Shown piece after piece: positions 35,304 through 44,073 of a stretch of DNA of 64,000 bases. Source of the stretch: Liquorilactobacillus uvarum DSM 19971 (GTDB taxonomy: Bacteria; Bacillota; Bacilli; Lactobacillales; Lactobacillaceae); assembly GCF_001434935.1 (NCBI RefSeq), contig NZ_AZEG01000007.1, forward strand, positions 60,736 to 124,735. The letters are read 5' to 3'. Every line of letters starts with the position of its first letter. Positions within the stretch are counted from its first letter, which is position 1. Below the pieces are notes generated by a model, which searched no databases, was not told the origin of the DNA, and saw only the letters and a list, made by a program, of their open reading frames with translations. Made by a program: the position numbers and the translations under genes.

Positions 35304-36092
35304 GTGAAACGAAAAAAGACGAATATCTGGCTGTGGTTATTATTATTACCATTTTTGTCACTGTTCCAAACTACTCTTGTTCAGGCAGCCAGTTTACCTA
35401 ATACGCCAGCTGAAAATTATTTTGACCAAGTGAATTTGTTAGATTCACAGACACAAAATTTAGTTAATGCTAAGAACCAACAATATGAAGGAACCAAGGC
35501 TAAACCACAAATTATGTTGGCTGTGGTAAAATCTACTGGCGATACTGATATAGACCAGTATGCAGCTGATTTATTTTCAAAATGGAGAATTGGTCAAAAG
35601 AACTCGGATAATGGTATTCTAATTCTTTACGCCTTAAACGGTGGGAAACGTAATGTTCGTATCGAGGTTGGTTATGGATTAGAAGATGTGGTTACAGATA
35701 GCCAATCTGGACAAATTTTGAACAATAATACGGTACAATTGAAATCCACTTCCTCTACAATCGTAAACCAGGGATTACAGAAAACATTCGATAGCGTAGC
35801 AACATTAGTTGATAAACATTATGGCTATAAAAATAATAAAAGTGCAATTTCTGGTAATGAAAATCAGAATGTAGTGAAATCTGATCGTAATCTTTTCAAT
35901 TGGAAAAATATTTTGCAACTAATCGCTTTGCTTATTTTTATCGGTTTTATAATCAGTCCTTGGGGTCGCAGTTGGCAATTCTGGTCAATAATAGCTTGGC
36001 TTTTCAATAATAATAATGACCATTTTGGTGGCTTTGGTGGTGGTTCTTCAGGTGGTGGTGGATCCTCTGGCGGTGGTGGTGCAAGCATTTAG
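35304..36092 (+). CDS. TPM domain (YgcG-like) membrane protein
   Basis: 262 residues. Signal peptide (IWLWLLLLPFLSLFQTTLVQA), TPM domain with NYFDQVNLLDSQTQNLVNAKNQQY, RIGQKNSDNGILILYAL and RIEVGYGLEDVVTD, a membrane helix near 215, then a Gly/Ser-rich tail (GGFGGGSSGGGGSS) typical of this family. TPM domains occur in proteins for membrane-protein quality control. GTG at 35304 follows AGGAAG with 8 bp spacing. Likely coexpressed with lemA. Confidence 0.9.
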   Translation: MKRKKTNIWLWLLLLPFLSLFQTTLVQAASLPNTPAENYFDQVNLLDSQTQNLVNAKNQQYEGTKAKPQIMLAVVKSTGDTDIDQYAADLFSKWRIGQKNSDNGILILYALNGGKRNVRIEVGYGLEDVVTDSQSGQILNNNTVQLKSTSSTIVNQGLQKTFDSVATLVDKHYGYKNNKSAISGNENQNVVKSDRNLFNWKNILQLIALLIFIGFIISPWGRSWQFWSIIAWLFNNNNDHFGGFGGGSSGGGGSSGGGGASI

Positions 36093-36252
36093 ATTCTAGA
36101 ATATTTAAGATTTATTTTCCGTTTATTTTTCCATTTGGAATACCGAGATAATATTTACGCTTAAAATATCGTAGTATTTGCGGACTATGATGTAATAATA
36201 GTTATTTATAGTTTCTAAAAAGCAAAAGTGTGAAAAAGAGAGATGAAAATAG

Positions 36253-38526
36253 TTGATTATTTTTAGTGAATTATTGCAGCAAACGCCAAGTGTATCTGCA
36301 ATATCGCATTCGAGAATTGGTGTAGAGCGCGAAAGCCAGCGAGTAACTTTAGACGGAAAGTTAGCTGGTACTGATCACCCGATTGTATTTGGTAGTCGTC
36401 GGTTTCATCCCTATATTAAAACAGACTTTGCCGAGACACAGTTAGAAATCGTAACCCCGGTAGTGGATACTGTGAATGATTTGTTCCATTGGTTGGCTGC
36501 ATTACATGATGTGGTCTACCAGTCATTACCAACTAATGAAATGTTGTGGCCTCTTAGCATGCCACCAGCATTGCCAAGTTGTGAAGATCAGATTAGCCTA
36601 GCTAAGTTACCCGACTTTAAGGATGTTTTGTATCGACGTTATTTGGCAAAAACTTATGGTCGGCGTAAACAGATGATCAGTGGCTTACATTTTAATTTTG
36701 AGCTTCCGGCTGTGTTGGTTGAAGCATTGTATCGCCAACAATGTGAAATTAAGGATCTTGCCTGTTTTAAAACAACTCTCTATTTGAAAATAGCGCGTAA
36801 TTATCTGCATTACCGTTGGGTGATTACTTATTTGTTCGGTGCATCTCCTGTTGCCGAACGTAACTACTTTAAGCACCATGAAGAGAAGCCCCAGAAGATA
36901 GTTCGAAGCATTAGAAACAGTGAGTTCGGTTATCGCAATAAAGAAAATGTTCAAGTATCGTTCGAATCATTGAAAATCTATCTCAGTGATATCGAATCTC
37001 AAATACGCAAAGGTAATTTACTTGAAGAGAAAGAATTTTATTCTTCAGTTAGGTTGCGCGAGAGCCAAAATATAGTCAGATGTAAACAAACAAAAATTGA
37101 TTATCTTGAGTTAAGAAATATCGATATTAATCCATTTGAACGATATGGAATTAGTAAAAATCAGATTGTGTTTATGGAACTATTTATGCTATTCATGCTT
37201 TGGACAGATGAGAAGAAAAATGGTGATGATTGGATAGCAACTGGTAATCAAACCAATAATGAGGTGGCGCTTGAGTCACCATTAGCACCAACTTGTTATC
37301 GAACAAACGGCCTTAAAATAATTAATTTAATGAAAAAAATGACAAAGCAGTTGAATTTAAATGGTTATGAAGAAGTGCTACAACAGTCCCAGGACATGCT
37401 CATAGATGTTACAAAAACGATTGGTGGACGAATGACGAAGGGGTTAATGGCCACTAAACAATCGGATTTGGCAACAGCAATCGGATTAAAGAATCGTAGG
37501 GTTACCATGCAGGTACCTTATCAATTAAACGGCTTTGTCAATATGGAGCTATCAACACAAATCTTAATGTTTGATGCAATTCAAAAAGGTATTATGGTGG
37601 ACATGGTCGATGAAAATGATCAGTTATTAAAACTACAATTGGGTCACCAAATTGAGTATGTTAAGAATGGTAATATGACAAGTCGAGATAGTTATATTGT
37701 GCCGCTGATCATGAAAAATAAGACGGCTACTAAAAGGATTTTGGTCACGGCGGGGTTTAATGTTCCAATCGGAGTTGAATTTGTTAACGCGGACACGGCT
37801 TTAGCGGCCTATTCAAGATTTGTGGGTGAACCGATTGTGATTAAGCCCCAGTCGGCTAATTACGGTAGGGGAGTTTCCGTATTTCAGTTTTCTCCTTCTC
37901 TAGCTGATTATCAACAAGCAATTCGGCGAGCATTTACTGAATGTTCGACTGTACTGGTTGAGAATTTTTTTGCAGGGCCTGAATATCGGTTTTTAGTAAT
38001 TAATGATAAAATAAAGGCAGTATTATTACGAATTCCAGCTAATGTTATTGGTGATGGGCATCATACAGTAAAACAGTTAGTTGCAATTAAAAATAAGAGT
38101 ACTTTACGTGGCCTGAATGATCGAACACCGCTTACAAAGATTTCTTTGGGTGTGGTCGAACAAGCCATGTTGAAAAGCCAAAGCCTTACGGTTGATTCAA
38201 TTCCGGTGGTTGGTAAGCGCACCTATCTTAGAAAAAATTCAAATATCAGTTCCGGTGGTGATTCCATTGATGTAACTGATCAAATTGACTTTACTTACAA
38301 GGAAAAAGCTGTAGCTGCTGTGAAGTGTTTAGGTGCAAAAATATGTGGAATTGATTTGATTATTCCAGATAGATTAGTTCCGGTTTCTAGTCACGAGTCC
38401 TACTCAATTATCGAGGCCAACTACAATCCGATGATGGATATGCATTGCTATCCCTATAAGGGTAAAAAACGTCGAGTAACAGTAGACGTGTTAGAGTTCC
38501 TGTTTCCACAACTAACCAATTTGTAA
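36253..38526 (+). CDS. gshF: Bifunctional glutathione synthase GshF (glutamate-cysteine ligase / glutathione synthetase)
   Basis: 757 residues, the GshF length (about 750). Residues 1-470 form a GshA-type glutamate-cysteine ligase (RIGVERESQRV, DFAETQLEIVTP, ISGLHFNFELP); residues about 480-757 form an ATP-grasp domain (PIVIKPQSANYGRGVSVF, VENFFAGPEYRFLVIND, GIDLIIPD, IEANYNPMMDMHCYPYKG). It makes glutathione, which binds Cu(I), As(III) and Cd(II) and serves their efflux. The start is a TTG at 36253 behind GAGAGATGA. Carriage on an ICE with three metal modules is notable. Confidence 0.93.
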   Translation: MIIFSELLQQTPSVSAISHSRIGVERESQRVTLDGKLAGTDHPIVFGSRRFHPYIKTDFAETQLEIVTPVVDTVNDLFHWLAALHDVVYQSLPTNEMLWPLSMPPALPSCEDQISLAKLPDFKDVLYRRYLAKTYGRRKQMISGLHFNFELPAVLVEALYRQQCEIKDLACFKTTLYLKIARNYLHYRWVITYLFGASPVAERNYFKHHEEKPQKIVRSIRNSEFGYRNKENVQVSFESLKIYLSDIESQIRKGNLLEEKEFYSSVRLRESQNIVRCKQTKIDYLELRNIDINPFERYGISKNQIVFMELFMLFMLWTDEKKNGDDWIATGNQTNNEVALESPLAPTCYRTNGLKIINLMKKMTKQLNLNGYEEVLQQSQDMLIDVTKTIGGRMTKGLMATKQSDLATAIGLKNRRVTMQVPYQLNGFVNMELSTQILMFDAIQKGIMVDMVDENDQLLKLQLGHQIEYVKNGNMTSRDSYIVPLIMKNKTATKRILVTAGFNVPIGVEFVNADTALAAYSRFVGEPIVIKPQSANYGRGVSVFQFSPSLADYQQAIRRAFTECSTVLVENFFAGPEYRFLVINDKIKAVLLRIPANVIGDGHHTVKQLVAIKNKSTLRGLNDRTPLTKISLGVVEQAMLKSQSLTVDSIPVVGKRTYLRKNSNISSGGDSIDVTDQIDFTYKEKAVAAVKCLGAKICGIDLIIPDRLVPVSSHESYSIIEANYNPMMDMHCYPYKGKKRRVTVDVLEFLFPQLTNL

Positions 38527-38579
38527 TGCTTCATTCAATAATGATAATAATGATGAGTACGCAAAAATAAATATATAGT

Positions 38580-38641
38580 AAAAGGCAATCATAATTTCCA
38601 ATTTGGAGTACATCCTTTTGGAGGATCATGATTGCCTTTTT
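38580..38641. terminator. Bidirectional terminator after gshF
   Basis: 13-bp perfect outer stem (38580-38592 with 38628-38640) and a small inner TCC/GGA stem; a T-run at 38636-38641 on the plus strand and A/T on the other side. It separates gshF from the convergent NusG-II gene. Confidence 0.85.
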
Positions 38642-38655
38642 AAACGCTTGTATGT

Positions 38656-39099
38656 TTAAGGCTTTACAAGAGAGTTATCTGGTGTGGTAGACTTATTACT
38701 ACTTTTTATCGTTATAATTAGACGGTGAGGAAGACAAATACTTTGTTGACCTGGTTTACTAATCCAACCAGTATTGACAGCAATCTGGTCTGGTGTATTG
38801 TCTTCCTTGTCTCGAATGCGTGTCCCATTAACTTCTATAATATTATATTCACCAGAGTGTGGGTGTAAGGTAAATAATTTATGTGGTGTTTTTTTTGATA
38901 ATTTAATTTTTTTTATTACTTTTTTATCAATAGAAATTTCAGCATAGATAATTGGTTTAGTATTATTATCGGCTGCTGCGGCCAATTGTTGCTTTTGAGA
39001 ATATCCAAATATGGCTAATGGTATAAAGGAAACTATTAATAATATGAGAAAAATTATATAATCCCAAGGACGCACTTGTTTTTTTAGATTTTTAAACAT
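38656..39099 (-). CDS. NusG domain II-containing membrane-anchored protein
   Basis: 147 residues. One membrane helix near 14-33, then a NusG_II domain: AEISIDKKVIKKIKLSKK, EYNIIEVNGTRIR, PDQIAVNTGWISKPGQQSICLPHRLIITI is the usual consensus (N-x-I-x-V, C-x-x-x-GWI, CLP-R-V). The Cys before GWI found in many members is missing here. These proteins are often near lipoprotein, redox or thiamine genes, role unknown. No clear ribosome site precedes the ATG. Confidence 0.82.
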   Translation of the reverse strand: MFKNLKKQVRPWDYIIFLILLIVSFIPLAIFGYSQKQQLAAAADNNTKPIIYAEISIDKKVIKKIKLSKKTPHKLFTLHPHSGEYNIIEVNGTRIRDKEDNTPDQIAVNTGWISKPGQQSICLPHRLIITIKSSNKSTTPDNSLVKP

Positions 39100-39117
39100 T
39101 TTTATTTATCGACATAA

Positions 39118-40254
39118 TTAAAAGACACGAACTGCGAATGAGGGAGAAAAATAACTATTGATCGTGCGAATTCCAACTGAATCACTAGGTTTTGGTGAAT
39201 CTATATATTGATTATTACCAATATAAATAGCGTCATGGTAGCTGGCACCAGGTTCTCCCCAGAAAAGAATATCACCTGGTTGCAGATTATCTAGACTAAC
39301 TTTAGTACCAGCACTTTCCTGAGCAACGGTGTAACCGCCAACTTCTTTCCCTGCTTGGCGAAACGCATAGCCAACTAGGCCAGAACAATCGAATCCGCTT
39401 GGTGTTTTTCCACCCCACACATAAGGAACACCAATTTGTGCTTCTGCTGCATTAATAATATTTTCTATAGTAGATTGTGAGGCAGCGTTTGTGTTAGTAG
39501 TTTTTTGTGCTCCTGTATTAGCAGCAGCCGAACTTTGATTGTTGACCGATTGTTCTTGCGGTAGAGCCGATTTAGTTGTTTGCATAATATTTGAACTAGT
39601 TGAACTTTGTGCAGCTGTAGTGGGGGCAATCGTATCATCGCTTGAATCATTGGTACTAACTGTTTCAGAAGTAGCGCTTTGTTGCGGAGCTGATAATTGT
39701 TTTGTTTGAGAATTAATATAGTAAGGGGTTCCATTGTTATCAGACGCTAAGTATGTTTCTGGTACCCATCCTTGATCAATTCGGAACCAAGTCACACCAT
39801 TTATTTCTTGCTGCCCTTGAATAGTTATGGCAGTACCATAAGATAAGTATTCTCCAGTCGGCGTAGTACCAGCTGAATCAGTCCAAATAGTGATTGCGGC
39901 ATCTTTTAAGTTTGCAACTACCGTTTTGGTTGTGGCTGTTGCCGTGGGTGTAACCGTAGTTTCCTGAGCCATTTTTAAATATGTTTCTGGTACCCATTGA
40001 TTTTCTGCTAATTGATACCAGTTTACTTTGTTAACACTTTTTTTAACATCAAGGGTAACTTTTGAATTAGGAGCTAAATAACTAATTGGCTTACTAGAAT
40101 AGCTTGGACTACTCCAAACTGTAGTAGCACCGATTTGATAGGAAACTGTAGCTTGAGTTGTAGCTGCCTCAGCTGGTTTTCCTGTGAAAAGTACAATACC
40201 AGTTAATGATAGTGCTGTAACTAAAATAGGTGTATTTTTTTTCATTAATTTCAA
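39118..40254 (-). CDS. Secreted NlpC/P60 peptidoglycan hydrolase with SH3 repeats
   Basis: 378 residues from the TTG at 40254, 8 bp behind GGAGG. Signal peptide ends near AEA; two SH3-type modules (residues about 38-95 and 112-165, each ending in W-VPETYL), a Ser/Thr/Gln/Asn-rich linker of about 100 residues, then NlpC/P60 (PYVWGGKTPSGFDCSGL with the catalytic Cys near 289, SYHDAIYIG with the His). It cuts the stem peptide of the cell wall. Part of the minus-strand envelope group of the cargo. Confidence 0.9.
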   Translation of the reverse strand: MKLMKKNTPILVTALSLTGIVLFTGKPAEAATTQATVSYQIGATTVWSSPSYSSKPISYLAPNSKVTLDVKKSVNKVNWYQLAENQWVPETYLKMAQETTVTPTATATTKTVVANLKDAAITIWTDSAGTTPTGEYLSYGTAITIQGQQEINGVTWFRIDQGWVPETYLASDNNGTPYYINSQTKQLSAPQQSATSETVSTNDSSDDTIAPTTAAQSSTSSNIMQTTKSALPQEQSVNNQSSAAANTGAQKTTNTNAASQSTIENIINAAEAQIGVPYVWGGKTPSGFDCSGLVGYAFRQAGKEVGGYTVAQESAGTKVSLDNLQPGDILFWGEPGASYHDAIYIGNNQYIDSPKPSDSVGIRTINSYFSPSFAVRVF

Positions 40255-40326
40255 CTTTATGTCCTCCAATTATGCAATATACTTCATTTAAACAATTTAA
40301 TGTGTAATAAATATGGAGAAATATAC

Positions 40327-40354
40327 AAAAAAGGAGTGCTTGAGATAAGCACTC
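40327..40354 (-). terminator. Terminator of the cupin gene
   Basis: 8-bp perfect stem (40334-40341 with 40347-40354), followed on the minus strand by CCTTTTTTG. 9 bp past the cupin stop. Confidence 0.85.
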
Positions 40355-40363
40355 AAAATTGAA

Positions 40364-40660
40364 TTATTTGATGTCAACTACGCCGATAAATTCAACATCA
40401 CTTATTGCGGTTAAATAAAAACTATCGGTTGATTCTAACACAGCAACTTGACCGCTTTGAATAGTATATTCCTGATCTGGTGTGGTTAACTTTACCTTTC
40501 CTTTCAAAGGAATAAGAACTATATTTCCAGGTACTGGATGAAATTCGCCATTATTTGTCACGGTATTTTTCTTTAATTTACGATGACCAATCCGTCTTGG
40601 ACCACTTTCATAAAGATGTTCATGAACTTCATTGTCATGACTGCCAGTTAATATTTGCAT
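40364..40660 (-). CDS. Small cupin-fold protein
   Basis: 98 residues. A single conserved beta-barrel: NGEFHPVPGNIVLIPLKGKVKLTTPDQEYTIQSGQVAVLESTDSFYLTA. Only a few His residues (HEH near the N-terminus, GHRK, FHP), so a metal site is possible but not obvious. GGAGGT ribosome site. Forms an operon with the tiny His/Met-rich membrane protein upstream. Function unknown; a copper-linked role is inference from position. Confidence 0.68.
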   Translation of the reverse strand: MQILTGSHDNEVHEHLYESGPRRIGHRKLKKNTVTNNGEFHPVPGNIVLIPLKGKVKLTTPDQEYTIQSGQVAVLESTDSFYLTAISDVEFIGVVDIK

Positions 40661-40674
40661 ATAATACCTCCAAG

Positions 40675-40842
40675 CTAATTGACTTTTTTACGTGGTTTTT
40701 CAGTGTTGCTGGAATCTTGTTGGGTATGATTTCCGCAGCCATTCATACTACCAGAATTCCCATGCATCATACCTTTATGCATAAATAGCATCATGAGTGG
40801 ATGTGCTAAAAGAATAAGAGCTATTAGAATCCATTGTGACAT
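40675..40842 (-). CDS. Tiny membrane protein with a His/Met/Cys-rich tail
   Basis: 55 residues. One membrane helix (WILIALILLAHPLMMLFM), then HKGMMHGNSGSMNGCGNH, rich in copper-type ligands, and a polar end. The ATG at 40842 follows AAGGAAG with good spacing. Layout resembles short DUF2933-like proteins of copper clusters. It could bind copper at the membrane; untested. Confidence 0.68.
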   Translation of the reverse strand: MSQWILIALILLAHPLMMLFMHKGMMHGNSGSMNGCGNHTQQDSSNTEKPRKKVN

Positions 40843-41165
40843 AACTTCACTTCCTTTCGTTTTTGATTCTAGAATAAGTATAAAATAGAAGTGTGTCATT
40901 TCTATGTTGCAGTGGGTTTATTCATAATTAAAATCTAGAGCGCAAACCGATATTACTGAACACCGCAAGAGAATAAAAACGAACACGAATTTTATCACCA
41001 ATATCAGGCATTACGCAAGTATATTTATTCAACATGAGCAGAAGAAGACGATAAACTCGATGCTAAGTAATCATGACAACTAAAGACTGTAAATATAAAA
41101 TAAATTAATTGTTATTTAAAGCATATTATGTATTCACGGCATTCATTTGAACGCCGTGGTTTTTA
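40843..41165. other. Boundary region between copper cargo and transfer genes
   Basis: About 320 bp with no open frame of note. The right end carries a terminator-like hairpin (41135-41165). The remainder is AT-rich sequence including the promoter area of the tiny membrane protein. Confidence 0.6.
41135..41165 (+). terminator. Hairpin abutting the tcpC stop
   Basis: CACGGC/GCCGTG stem (41135-41140 with 41153-41158) extended by TTC/GAA, followed by GTTTTTA on the plus strand. The T-tract faces the tcpC gene, so it would shield the transfer genes from plus-strand antisense transcription and fold at the end of the transfer mRNA. Confidence 0.65.
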
Positions 41166-42440
41166 CTATAAACCAGACTTAATTGTCCAGTTTGAACCTG
41201 CTTTTTCTAAAATAAGAGAGTACTGTGAATATTGGGTCATATCGGTTTCACTATCGAGGAACTTGACGGTCGCGTCAACTCGAATGTTGTCGCCTTGACG
41301 ATGGAAGGTGGGATTGACCAGTTCCGCAAAACGGTAGTCTTTATTTAGTGGTTTTGTCCCTCCATCGACATAATATTTCAGTTCATTGGTGGTGCCGCTA
41401 GGATAAAGGGTGAAGAAAGTCGTTAGAAATTTAGTGATGCTACTGGTGGTTTCGGCATCAATTGAACTATCTGTTTGAAGCTGTTTTTCTGTTGCTTTGG
41501 CCTTAGACGGAGCTGCCGCAATCGTTGGATTAGTCACAATCACCATGTCACCATCTTTATTTTTCATAACATTCAATGAGTAGGCGGACTCGATTGCTTT
41601 TGCGGCGTCTTCTTTTTGACTGTTTTTGATCTGCTGATTAACGGTGAATAAGACTTCATTGACTTGATTCTTTTTAGCCTCAACTTTCCAAATTCGAATA
41701 TCAGACACAGTGGAAGTTGTCGGAATATCTGAACGCAAAGCATCGGCATTCAGGGTCACCAATCCATTTAACATAAATTTACTAAGATCTTTTTGTCGGT
41801 TTTCTAATTTTTCCTGGTTAGGTTCCCATGTGTAATAGACTTTGGCAAAGTCGGTGATGAATGCTTCAATCGCGTTGGTATCAGTCAACTTAACTTTCAC
41901 TACTTCACGTTCATGGACTGTGTGTTTATTGATGGCAGTGAAATTCTTGTACACGCCAAAACTCACACTAGCGATCAAGATCAACCAACAGAACCAAGTA
42001 GTTTTTCGCCGGATGCCAACGCGAGGTTGTTTTAACTTGCGGGTTTTTTTTTCTTTCATCGGTTTTGGTTGGCGCTTTGGTGGTCGTTGTCGTTTGACTT
42101 TTTTACGCGGCCGCTTGGGACGGGCTTTCTTATGTGAAGCGATCTGATGCTTGGCTGGACGTTCGTTGTATTCATACTGTAGATCGTGTTCACTTTCTCG
42201 ATCATAGGATGACCGTGGTTCACGTTGTTGTTCAAAGTCGTGGGGTGGGTAACGCTCATCGCGATAATCATCTGGTGGTCGGCGATAGTTGCGTTCGTCC
42301 CGTTCCTGTATTCGCTGCGGTGGTCGATCCTCATAATCTTCATGATACTGTGGTCGCGGGCGTTCCGCATAGCGATGATCACGGGGATCTTCGTAGTCGT
42401 CGTACTCATAGTCGTAGTCTTCATAATCTTGACGGGCCAT
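41166..42440 (-). CDS. tcpC: Conjugation protein TcpC/Orf13-like
   Basis: 424 residues. The first 145 residues are extremely charged (Tyr/Asp/Glu/Arg repeats such as DYEDYDYEYDDYED, then Lys/Arg/Pro-rich), followed by one membrane helix (WFCWLILIASVSFGVYKNF, near 148-167) and two extracytoplasmic NTF2-like domains as in TcpC (VKVKLTDTNAIEAFITDFAKVYYTW.., ITKFLTTFFTLYPSGTTNELKYYVD). Tn916 Orf13 is about 310 residues, so the N-terminal extension is unusual. It is a VirB8-like scaffold of the mating channel. ATG behind AAGGAGG. Confidence 0.9.
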   Translation of the reverse strand: MARQDYEDYDYEYDDYEDPRDHRYAERPRPQYHEDYEDRPPQRIQERDERNYRRPPDDYRDERYPPHDFEQQREPRSSYDRESEHDLQYEYNERPAKHQIASHKKARPKRPRKKVKRQRPPKRQPKPMKEKKTRKLKQPRVGIRRKTTWFCWLILIASVSFGVYKNFTAINKHTVHEREVVKVKLTDTNAIEAFITDFAKVYYTWEPNQEKLENRQKDLSKFMLNGLVTLNADALRSDIPTTSTVSDIRIWKVEAKKNQVNEVLFTVNQQIKNSQKEDAAKAIESAYSLNVMKNKDGDMVIVTNPTIAAAPSKAKATEKQLQTDSSIDAETTSSITKFLTTFFTLYPSGTTNELKYYVDGGTKPLNKDYRFAELVNPTFHRQGDNIRVDATVKFLDSETDMTQYSQYSLILEKAGSNWTIKSGL

Positions 42441-42466
42441 GGATTGTTCCTCCTTGTGGATCAGAT

Positions 42467-43063
42467 TTACCATTTAAGTTTAGTGGCGAGATTAGCTACA
42501 CTATTTTGTTGCAAGATGGCAAGGTGATTATTTTTTTGATAGTTGTGGTCCAGTTCATAACACTGATAAAATTTGGGATAGTCATTGCGAAAGCGGTCAA
42601 ATAACTGGCGTAGACGGACTTGGGTGTAGCCGCGATAGTCTAGTTCACTATAAAGATCGTATTTGTCATCGTTGGTGAAAAATTCTTCGGCAAGGTGTAG
42701 TTCTCGATCTAAAATGTATTGGCGGTCTTCCTCACGAAACTTAGTATTGCCTAACCACTCTTTGACGTTTTGTTCATGTTCTAAAGCTAAACGGAACTCA
42801 CGACGTTTACCAAATTCAAATTGCGGCAGTTCGGCGACAAAGTAATCAATCGCTTTGACTAGATCATTAACATTCGGTTCATGTTGTTCAAAAAACTTGA
42901 TGCGTTCCCATTCGGCTGAAGCGTGATCGAGTTGTTTGTTACGTAATAAGCGATTATCGCCGTAATTCAAATCAATCCGACTTTCAACCAAAGTATGATC
43001 AATAGCGTTAGTTAACAGGTCCATCCAGTGGTCGTAGCTATAGCCGTTCTCACTTAAGGTCAT
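42467..43063 (-). CDS. Hypothetical ICE protein between tcpC and the NlpC/P60 gene
   Basis: 198 residues, acidic, helical, without membrane segment or known motif (starts MTLSENGYSYDHWMDLLTNAI; rich in Asp/Glu/Tyr/Phe). Good GAGGTGAT ribosome site; packed between two transfer genes with 12-26 bp gaps, so it belongs to the transfer operon. Tn916 has no gene at this place. Not recognised. Confidence 0.75.
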   Translation of the reverse strand: MTLSENGYSYDHWMDLLTNAIDHTLVESRIDLNYGDNRLLRNKQLDHASAEWERIKFFEQHEPNVNDLVKAIDYFVAELPQFEFGKRREFRLALEHEQNVKEWLGNTKFREEDRQYILDRELHLAEEFFTNDDKYDLYSELDYRGYTQVRLRQLFDRFRNDYPKFYQCYELDHNYQKNNHLAILQQNSVANLATKLKW

Positions 43064-43074
43064 GGATAATCACC

Positions 43075-44073
43075 TCATTTCTTGATGCGACCAGCACCAA
43101 CAAGGTGTGCTTGCCAGTAGGCGGTATTTAAGTTAGCGTAGCCAAGGGGATCGCCAGCATTATACATGCGCATATTACCGACATAGATGCCAACGTGGGT
43201 AATGTAATCTGAAGTTGCGTAAGTGCCTTTGAAAAATACTAAGTCACCGGCCTTGGAGTTTTTGATACTGATATGTTGGGTCACATTATATTGCGCTTGG
43301 GCGGTACGCGGGAGCTTAATACCAGCCTTGGCGTAAGCCCAACTGGTTAACCCAGAACAATCAAAACCTGTGGTTGGCGTTGAGCCGCCAAAAACATAGG
43401 GCGTGCCTTGGTATTTAAGTGCTTCGGTCATTATGGCTTTGACCGTTTTATCACTGAAGTTAGCCACAGTCGGGCTAAGATATTGGCTGACTAAACTTAC
43501 ATAGAACATATTGCCATAAGCGTAGCGCCAACCTTCATCAGAAACTGGATTGGTGTAAGTGACTTTTTTGCCGCCGGCCTTTTCTTTAGCGAAATCACTG
43601 GCTATTTGTAGCGAATATTTCTTACCATGCGTAGCCACATAATTAATAAAAGCGCCACCGAAGTTGTAACTTTGAATAGCTGTATTTAAATCAGTTTTGG
43701 TTGTTTTCATGGATTTGATTAAACTAGCAAAGTATTTCACGCCTTGTTTGATCGAAGCATCCGGCGATAAACTACTGGGAGCTTGGCCCAGTGATTCACT
43801 AGACTGCATGACATCGCTACCTTTACCGCCAGATTCAACTTGCATAATCGCGAGAATCACGGTTACTTGATCAGGAATACCAAACTCCTTGCAATATTTT
43901 TCAACGGTACTTTTGTACTTGAGTACTTCTGCGGAAAGGTTCATCGAATCAACCACTAACTCAGTAGAATCGCTACTATCATCGTCATCAGCTGTCATTG
44001 CCACTGAAAAGAACAACAAGCTAATGAGTATGATCGGCAAAACGGCTAGGCCTAACCATTTCTTATTCATCAT
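43075..44073 (-). CDS. Bifunctional lysozyme-like / NlpC-P60 conjugation hydrolase (Orf14-like)
   Basis: 332 residues, Tn916 Orf14 size. N-terminal membrane helix, then a lysozyme-like (SLT) domain near 50-185 (VEKYCKEFGIPDQVTVILAIMQVESGG, catalytic Glu in VESGG; LNTAIQSYNFGGAFINY) and an NlpC/P60 domain (TPYVFGGSTPTTGFDCSGL, Cys near 240; ITHVGIYVG). It opens peptidoglycan for the mating channel. ATG at 44073 overlaps the upstream gene by 11 bp. Confidence 0.93.
   Translation of the reverse strand: MMNKKWLGLAVLPIILISLLFFSVAMTADDDDSSDSTELVVDSMNLSAEVLKYKSTVEKYCKEFGIPDQVTVILAIMQVESGGKGSDVMQSSESLGQAPSSLSPDASIKQGVKYFASLIKSMKTTKTDLNTAIQSYNFGGAFINYVATHGKKYSLQIASDFAKEKAGGKKVTYTNPVSDEGWRYAYGNMFYVSLVSQYLSPTVANFSDKTVKAIMTEALKYQGTPYVFGGSTPTTGFDCSGLTSWAYAKAGIKLPRTAQAQYNVTQHISIKNSKAGDLVFFKGTYATSDYITHVGIYVGNMRMYNAGDPLGYANLNTAYWQAHLVGAGRIKK

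Noticed and set aside
42134..42604. Long plus-strand frames antisense to tcpC and its neighbour
   Set aside because: Val/Asp/His-rich strings that mirror the charged repeats of TcpC; no ribosome site.
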